DNA of 64,000 bases, taken from contig JAEZQK010000092.1 in assembly GCA_023413135.1 (NCBI GenBank), positions 1 through 64,000 of the forward strand. The letters run 5' to 3'. The notes beneath the pieces were generated by a model. The model had not been told where the DNA came from. It searched no databases and was given only the letters and a program-made list of their open reading frames with translations. Shown here one piece after another: positions 59,429 through 64,000 of this stretch. This DNA comes from Bacillota bacterium. Lineage in GTDB: Bacteria; Bacillota; Clostridia; Christensenellales; Aristaeellaceae. Within the stretch, counting starts at the first letter, position 1. Each line of letters starts with the position of its first letter. A program made the translations under genes and the position numbers.

Positions 59429-60057
59429 ATTCCTACAAAACCGTAAAACAAGCAGCCAGCGGCGAATTTGTCGTCAACAAAAGCCGCTTCATCGGCCATG
59501 CCGCCCCCGCCCACAATGAGGAGGCGGCTTTGGCATTTTTACAGCGCATACGGCAGGAACACCGGGATGCCACCCACAACTGCTATGCCTATGTGATCGG
59601 GCAGAATGCCGGCATCATCCGCTATTCCGATGATGGGGAACCTAACGGCACCGCCGGCCTGCCCATACTGGAAGTGATCCGCACCCGTGGCGTAGTAAAC
59701 GTATGCGTTGTTGCAACCCGGTATTTTGGGGGTATATTGTTAGGAGCGGGCGGGCTCGTCCGGGCTTACAGCCACACCTGCGCCCTGGCATTGGGTGCCG
59801 CCCAGGTGGCGGTAATGGAAAAGAGCCAGCGTTGGTGGGTGGAGATCGCTTATCCCCAGTGGGACAAGGTTCTGCACCATCTGAAAAACCAGCCGGTGCT
59901 GATAGAGAAAACCGAGTTTGCCGCCACGGTCACCGGCACGCTGCTCATCCGGGAAAAAGACGCGCCCGCCATCCTTTCCCTTGTGGACACCTGGACGGAC
60001 GGGCAGGCGGAAAAACTGATGGCTGAAGAGATTTTCACCCTCTGGCCGGAGGAGTAA
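59425..60057 (+). CDS. yigZ: YigZ/IMPACT family protein
   Basis: This 210-residue protein has the IMPACT core (FVVNKSRFIGHAAPA, NCYAYVIG, YSDDGEPNGTAGLPILEVI, VVATRYFGGILLGAGGLVRA) and a C-terminal ferredoxin-like domain. Homologues are linked to translation regulation, but the molecular role is unclear. ATG 59425 overlaps the tyrS stop, so it is in the tyrosine operon; the longer upstream frame overlaps tyrS and is not conserved. Confidence 0.9.
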   Translation: MNSYKTVKQAASGEFVVNKSRFIGHAAPAHNEEAALAFLQRIRQEHRDATHNCYAYVIGQNAGIIRYSDDGEPNGTAGLPILEVIRTRGVVNVCVVATRYFGGILLGAGGLVRAYSHTCALALGAAQVAVMEKSQRWWVEIAYPQWDKVLHHLKNQPVLIEKTEFAATVTGTLLIREKDAPAILSLVDTWTDGQAEKLMAEEIFTLWPEE

Positions 60058-60081
60058 TTTTAATGCTTCAAGGAGGTATGT

Positions 60082-60774
60082 ATGGCCAAAACTTTTGAGG
60101 AGGTCATGAGCATCCTGAAAAGCCTGGGTACCGAATCCAGATGGAAGTTCAACCTGAAAAACGGCGCGGGCAGCAACCAGTTCGGCGTGGGTATGATGCA
60201 GCTTAAGAACTTGGCGAAAGAACTGAAAGTTGATCATCCTCTTGCGGTAAAGCTATGGGAAACAGGCAATGTGGACGCCATGCTCCTCTCCAGCATGATC
60301 ATGGAAGCTCCGAAGATCTCCCTGGAGCAAGCTGAAAATATGGTCACACCTTTATCCTATTCCCCTCTGATCGACGAGCTTGTTTTCAATACGCTCAAAA
60401 ATATGCCTTTTGCAAAAATTCTAAAGCAAAGGTGGATCCGTTCAAATACAGCCTCCCTGGGCCGGGCGGGCTGGGATCTGATGATCGATCAAATCATATC
60501 GGGCAAATTCCATTCACTATCGATCGATAATATTTTGAACGATATTGAAAGCAATATGAAGAATGCCCCAAAGCTGAAGCAGGAAGCAATGAACCGCTGC
60601 CTGTGCGAGATCGGCATCCGCATGATGGAATATACACAGAGATGTATCGCCATCGGCACGAAGCTGGGCAGGCTGGATGAACGGCCGGTATCCGAAGGCT
60701 ATGCCTCCTCCTACGCGCCGGAGTGGATTGCCGCCGGCATCAAGCTGCGGGAAAAACACATAGGGAATGCCTAA
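60082..60774 (+). CDS. DNA alkylation repair protein (AlkD-like)
   Basis: This 230-residue all-helical HEAT-repeat protein resembles the AlkC/AlkD DNA glycosylase family (LKNLAKELKVDHPLAVKLWE; WIRSNTASLGRAGWDLMIDQ; EIGIRMMEYTQRCIAIGTKL). AlkD removes N3- and N7-alkylated purines without base flipping. Members of this subfamily may instead have other roles. CAAGGAGG precedes the ATG. It follows yigZ by 24 bases and may be read from the same promoter. Confidence 0.8.
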   Translation: MAKTFEEVMSILKSLGTESRWKFNLKNGAGSNQFGVGMMQLKNLAKELKVDHPLAVKLWETGNVDAMLLSSMIMEAPKISLEQAENMVTPLSYSPLIDELVFNTLKNMPFAKILKQRWIRSNTASLGRAGWDLMIDQIISGKFHSLSIDNILNDIESNMKNAPKLKQEAMNRCLCEIGIRMMEYTQRCIAIGTKLGRLDERPVSEGYASSYAPEWIAAGIKLREKHIGNA

Positions 60775-60788
60775 AACCAACGTATCAA

Positions 60789-62255
60789 TTATGCCCTTTT
60801 CGCCTTCCAACCCTTTATGTACCTTTTTAGCGTCTGCCGGTTGGCATAGGCCACGAAGCCCATATAAGCCGCAACCACCATAAGCTTTAGCAGGATATTG
60901 AGCAGGCTGACCGAATACATCCATTGCGTATAGCTCAAATACAGGCCTGCGCCGGACAGAAGCGCAACAATCAAAACGATCTTGGCGAACACGGTAAAGC
61001 GGAAACCCACAATATTGAACTTTCTGGCGATGATTACCGCGATGATTACCCTAAGGATCATGGCGATGATATCCGCAAGGGCGGAACCATACATGTTAAG
61101 CCAAGGGATCAGGATGGCCGAAAGGCCGATATTCAGAAGGCTGGAGCTGACGGTGGTAATGAACACCAATCGGCTGGCCTTTTTTTCATAAAGCAAAAGA
61201 TTGATATACGGGTAGTAGGCGCTTTTCACGGCGAAGGTGACCACGCTCAGTGGCACCACCGTCCATGCCTGACGATAGTTGGGATTCAGGAAAAGAAGGA
61301 TGACCTCCTGGGAAAACAGGGCGATCAAGAGGAAAATCAGTCCGCTCAGCCAGGCGATGGCATAACCCATCTGCCGGGCAGAGGTGCTTTTCTCCGCTCC
61401 CCCTTCCTTGAGCTGGGAAAAAAACCACGGCTGAAACGCGGCGTTCATGGAGCTCTGGGCGATATCCGTCAGCGTGCCGAACTGGCTGGCTAGGCCGAAC
61501 AGCCCCACCACGGACAGTTCGAACCATCTGTTAATGAACACCCTGGATACAAGCTGGGCAATGTTGGTGGAAATGTTGTGCGGGATGATGGGAATGGAGT
61601 ACTTAAGCGTTTCCTTCAATATCGCCCGGTCGATGCAGAAGGTGATCAGTTTTCTTGCCGTCAGATCAATGATCACGAATGTGCAGAACAGGATGTTGGT
61701 GATCATGGTGGACAATAGAACGCCATAGGCGCCCATGTCCATTTTTACCACCAGCATAAAGGTAAACCCGAACTGCACAAAAAAGAAGGACATGCTGGTG
61801 ATGACGATCCGTTTTGCATCCTGCATGGCGTACAGAATGCGGGAATACATGGTGTACACACAAGCAAAAACCAGCCCCAGGAGTGCCACCAGCACCACGG
61901 GGAAAAAGGGGATGCCTTCAAAAATCAGGGCGGATAGAACCTTGTTGAATGCTACAAACAGCAACAGAAATCCAAAGCCGGATACGCAAGAAAAAAGGAT
62001 CATGGTACCGAAATACCGTTTGACCTTCTCTTTGTCTTCCTTATACTCCACATAAAAGCGGGAAACCGACATGAACAGGGAAAATACGATAATATAGCTG
62101 GATACTTGCGTAAAGCTGTTGATCAGGTTGGTGGTGCCGTAATCCTCCGTGGAAAGGTAGGCCGTATAAAGGGGCAACAAGAAAAAGGTGAACGCCTTCA
62201 ACAACATGTCGTTGACGGTATAAATCAGGGAGTTGCCAAGAACGCGTTTGTTCAT
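60789..62255 (-). CDS. Oligosaccharide flippase family protein (Wzx-like)
   Basis: This 488-residue membrane protein has about 12-14 helices (LGNSLIYTVNDMLLKAFTFF onward) and the MOP-superfamily polysaccharide pattern (PLYTAYLSTEDYGTTNLINS; SIPIIPHNISTNIAQLVSRV). It would flip lipid-linked sugar intermediates across the membrane. ATG 62255 is supported by AAAGGAA upstream. No other polysaccharide genes are adjacent, so the pathway is unknown. Confidence 0.85.
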   Translation of the reverse strand: MNKRVLGNSLIYTVNDMLLKAFTFFLLPLYTAYLSTEDYGTTNLINSFTQVSSYIIVFSLFMSVSRFYVEYKEDKEKVKRYFGTMILFSCVSGFGFLLLFVAFNKVLSALIFEGIPFFPVVLVALLGLVFACVYTMYSRILYAMQDAKRIVITSMSFFFVQFGFTFMLVVKMDMGAYGVLLSTMITNILFCTFVIIDLTARKLITFCIDRAILKETLKYSIPIIPHNISTNIAQLVSRVFINRWFELSVVGLFGLASQFGTLTDIAQSSMNAAFQPWFFSQLKEGGAEKSTSARQMGYAIAWLSGLIFLLIALFSQEVILLFLNPNYRQAWTVVPLSVVTFAVKSAYYPYINLLLYEKKASRLVFITTVSSSLLNIGLSAILIPWLNMYGSALADIIAMILRVIIAVIIARKFNIVGFRFTVFAKIVLIVALLSGAGLYLSYTQWMYSVSLLNILLKLMVVAAYMGFVAYANRQTLKRYIKGWKAKRA

Positions 62256-62448
62256 CCACGGTTCCTTTCCATTTCCTGTGTAGTATATCCGGTTTACGGG
62301 CAGAAAACAGGCGGCTTCCGCATTGCACACTCGATTTTCCGTCCAGCATGATCCGGCTTATACCGGCCAAGATTTTTCATGCCCGCATTGCATGATAATC
62401 CCATTCCTGCCATCCCGTCAAGTGTGTGCGTAAGCCGCCCGGTTCATT

Positions 62449-64000
62449 CTATATCTCAATATCCCCCTCGAAATCCTTTTGGGCATCCCCGGTCATTAAG
62501 AGTCCTTCTTCATCGTAGCGGATCACCAGTTCCCCGCCGATCAGCCGCTGGGAAATATCCGTATCCTTGTCGGCCAATCCGCACCGCACAGCCGCGGCTG
62601 CCACGGCACAGGCTCCCGTACCGCAGGCCCAGGTTTCTCCGATCCCCCGCTCCCATACCCGCATTTTCAGCGTGTTGCGGTCGATCACCTGGGCAAAGGA
62701 TATGTTGGCCCGCTGGGGAAATAAGGGATCGTTTTCCATGGCGGGGCCAATCGCTTCCAGGTCAATTTGATCCACGTCCGGCACGAAGATCACGCAATGG
62801 GGATTGCCCATGGAAAGACATGTGATCTCCCACTCCGCACCGGCCAAATGCACCTTGCGGCGGATGACCTCGCCATGAAGCTTCACCGGCACCCTCCAGG
62901 GGGTAAAATCCGGCTGCCCCATCTTCACGCAGGCGGAATATACCGTATCCTCCCGCACATAAAGCTTAAGCGATTTGAGCCCGCCGCCCGTCTCCAGCAC
63001 GATGGAATCCTTACGTACCCTGCCCGATTCGTACAGGTATTTTCCCACGCAGCGCATGGCATTGCCGGCCACCTGGCCTTCGCTTCCGTCGGCATTGAAC
63101 ATGCGCATCTTCGCGTCGGCCTTTTGGGAAGGCAGGATCAATACGATGCCATCGCCGCCGATTCCCTTACGGCGGCTGGATACCCGTACGCTCAGTGATT
63201 CCGGGCTCAAAATCTCCTGTTCAAAGCAATCAAAATAGATGTAGTCATTGCCCGTGGCCCGCATTTTGATAAAGTGCAGCTTCTCCCGTGTTTTGCGCAT
63301 GTGGTTCATGTCCACCAGCTCCATGCACCCTTCAGAGTAGCGGGATGCCAGGGAGTTGGCCAATGCGTTGGCGGTATCCATGCTGGTGAACACGGGGATG
63401 GCCCGCTCCACCGCCTTGCGCCGGAGTTTTACGCTGGTCTTGGTGGGGAAACGCCCCTTGCTGGAGGTGGAGATCACGATGTGCACATACCCCTGCTCCA
63501 ATAAAGCTGCGGTATCCTCCCGATTCACCTCCGTCGCCTTGAGCCCGGCATCCAATAAAGCCTTGCGGGTGCCGGGAGTAGCATACAACGAAAAGCCCAG
63601 AGCCGCAAACTTGCGGGCTGTCTCCGCCGCCTCCCGCTTGTCATTATCCCGCACGGTCACCAGCAGGCCGCCAGTTTTCCTCATCTTGTAGCCGGCGGCA
63701 ATGAGGCCCTTGAACAGCGCTTCCTCCAGCGTGCGGCCTACGCCCAGCACCTCGCCGGTAGATTTCATTTCCGGGCCCAGATGCGTGTCCACGTCCGCCA
63801 GCTTTTCAAAGGAGAAGGTGGGCACCTTCACCGCATAGTAGGGCGCCTGGCGGTACAGCCCCGTGCCGTAGCCCATGTTAGAAAGCTTCTCGCCCAGCAT
63901 GCAGCGCACGGCCAGATCCACCACGGGAAGGCCCGTCACTTTGCTGATATAGGGCACCGTGCGGGAAGCCCTGGGATTGGCTTCGATCACATACACCTGG
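62449..64000 (-). CDS. Carbamoyl-phosphate synthase large-chain C-terminus fused to a DapF-like domain (5' end cut)
   Basis: The open frame runs without a stop from the right edge. The first 230 residues are the C-terminal end of CarB: YVIEANPRASRTVPYISKVT of the second ATP-grasp half, then the allosteric MGS-like domain (GLLVTVRDNDKREAAETARK; VHIVISTSSKG). Residues about 233-515 (from 63300) are DapF-like: FIKMRATGNDYIYFD, GIGGDGIVLI, MGNPHCVIFVPD, ERGIGETWACGTGACA. The second catalytic Cys (458) is present, but the first, normally in CGNG, is Ala310 (VAGNAMRC; codon at 63067-63069). The gene continues beyond the window. Pyrimidine/arginine and lysine/cell-wall pathways would be joined in one chain, or the tail has a new role (inference). 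Confidence 0.85.
   Translation of the reverse strand, partial: QVYVIEANPRASRTVPYISKVTGLPVVDLAVRCMLGEKLSNMGYGTGLYRQAPYYAVKVPTFSFEKLADVDTHLGPEMKSTGEVLGVGRTLEEALFKGLIAAGYKMRKTGGLLVTVRDNDKREAAETARKFAALGFSLYATPGTRKALLDAGLKATEVNREDTAALLEQGYVHIVISTSSKGRFPTKTSVKLRRKAVERAIPVFTSMDTANALANSLASRYSEGCMELVDMNHMRKTREKLHFIKMRATGNDYIYFDCFEQEILSPESLSVRVSSRRKGIGGDGIVLILPSQKADAKMRMFNADGSEGQVAGNAMRCVGKYLYESGRVRKDSIVLETGGGLKSLKLYVREDTVYSACVKMGQPDFTPWRVPVKLHGEVIRRKVHLAGAEWEITCLSMGNPHCVIFVPDVDQIDLEAIGPAMENDPLFPQRANISFAQVIDRNTLKMRVWERGIGETWACGTGACAVAAAAVRCGLADKDTDISQRLIGGELVIRYDEEGLLMTGDAQKDFEGDIEI

Overview
The window looks like a chromosome segment of an anaerobic, low-oxygen-tolerance member of the Bacillota (class Clostridia), of moderate to high GC by eye. 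The evidence is strong AGGAGG ribosome sites, GTG and TTG starts, TTGACA/TATAAT promoters with 17-base spacers, a T-box leader, pyruvate phosphate dikinase, a flavodiiron protein paired with superoxide dismutase, hemerythrin-like and ferredoxin proteins, and an Asp23-FakA-RecG operon. No rRNA, tRNA, phage or CRISPR locus was seen. The genus cannot be fixed from this sequence alone.

Layout. 0-2.5 kb: the start of a YbaK-type editing protein diverges from an Rrf2 regulator that heads an operon with a MetN/MetI-like transporter whose ATPase has lost key catalytic motifs. 2.6-7.6 kb: a complete branched-chain amino-acid-type transporter (LivKHMGF). 7.6-12.1 kb: a DUF362 ferredoxin, a PHP phosphoesterase, a MATE exporter gene broken by one extra base, and an O6-alkylguanine methyltransferase. 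12.2-16.9 kb: an AraC regulator fused to a BtrH-like domain, a radical-SAM pair linked to DNA modification or repair, and a TetR operon. 16.9-20.5 kb: a surface-protein cluster made of a TPR glycosyltransferase, a repeat protein and a DNRLRE-type protein. 21-29 kb: a tocopherol-cyclase-like protein, fprA-sod, and a PhnDCEE-type transporter with a cytoplasmic nucleotidase.

29.2-34.6 kb: a two-component system followed by a methyltransferase plus membrane-anchored metallopeptidase pair. That pair is duplicated, and the second methyltransferase survives only as a 3' remnant next to MITE-like repeats. 34.6-40.5 kb: RsgA, then a Crp/Fnr regulator diverging from a ferredoxin-cupin-DUF1858-DUF438 operon, and MsrAB. 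40.6-45.1 kb: an ECF sigma factor with its own ABC transporter operon. 45.1-45.8 kb: two repeat families. 45.8-49.4 kb: a second ECF operon (sigma, anti-sigma, chimeric binding protein). 49.5-56.6 kb: PpdK and the asp23-fakA-recG operon. 56.6-60.1 kb: a tyrosine T-box controlling an aminotransferase, tyrS and yigZ. 60.1-64 kb: an AlkD-like protein, a flippase, and a CarB-DapF fusion running off the right edge.

The most noteworthy items are the degenerate MetNI-like transporter, the CarB-DapF fusion lacking one catalytic cysteine, the duplicated methyltransferase-metallopeptidase module with one decayed copy, the ECF operon built around a propeller-like/solute-binding chimera, and three separate inverted-repeat element types (20.7, 29.4 and 33.3/45.2/45.4 kb).
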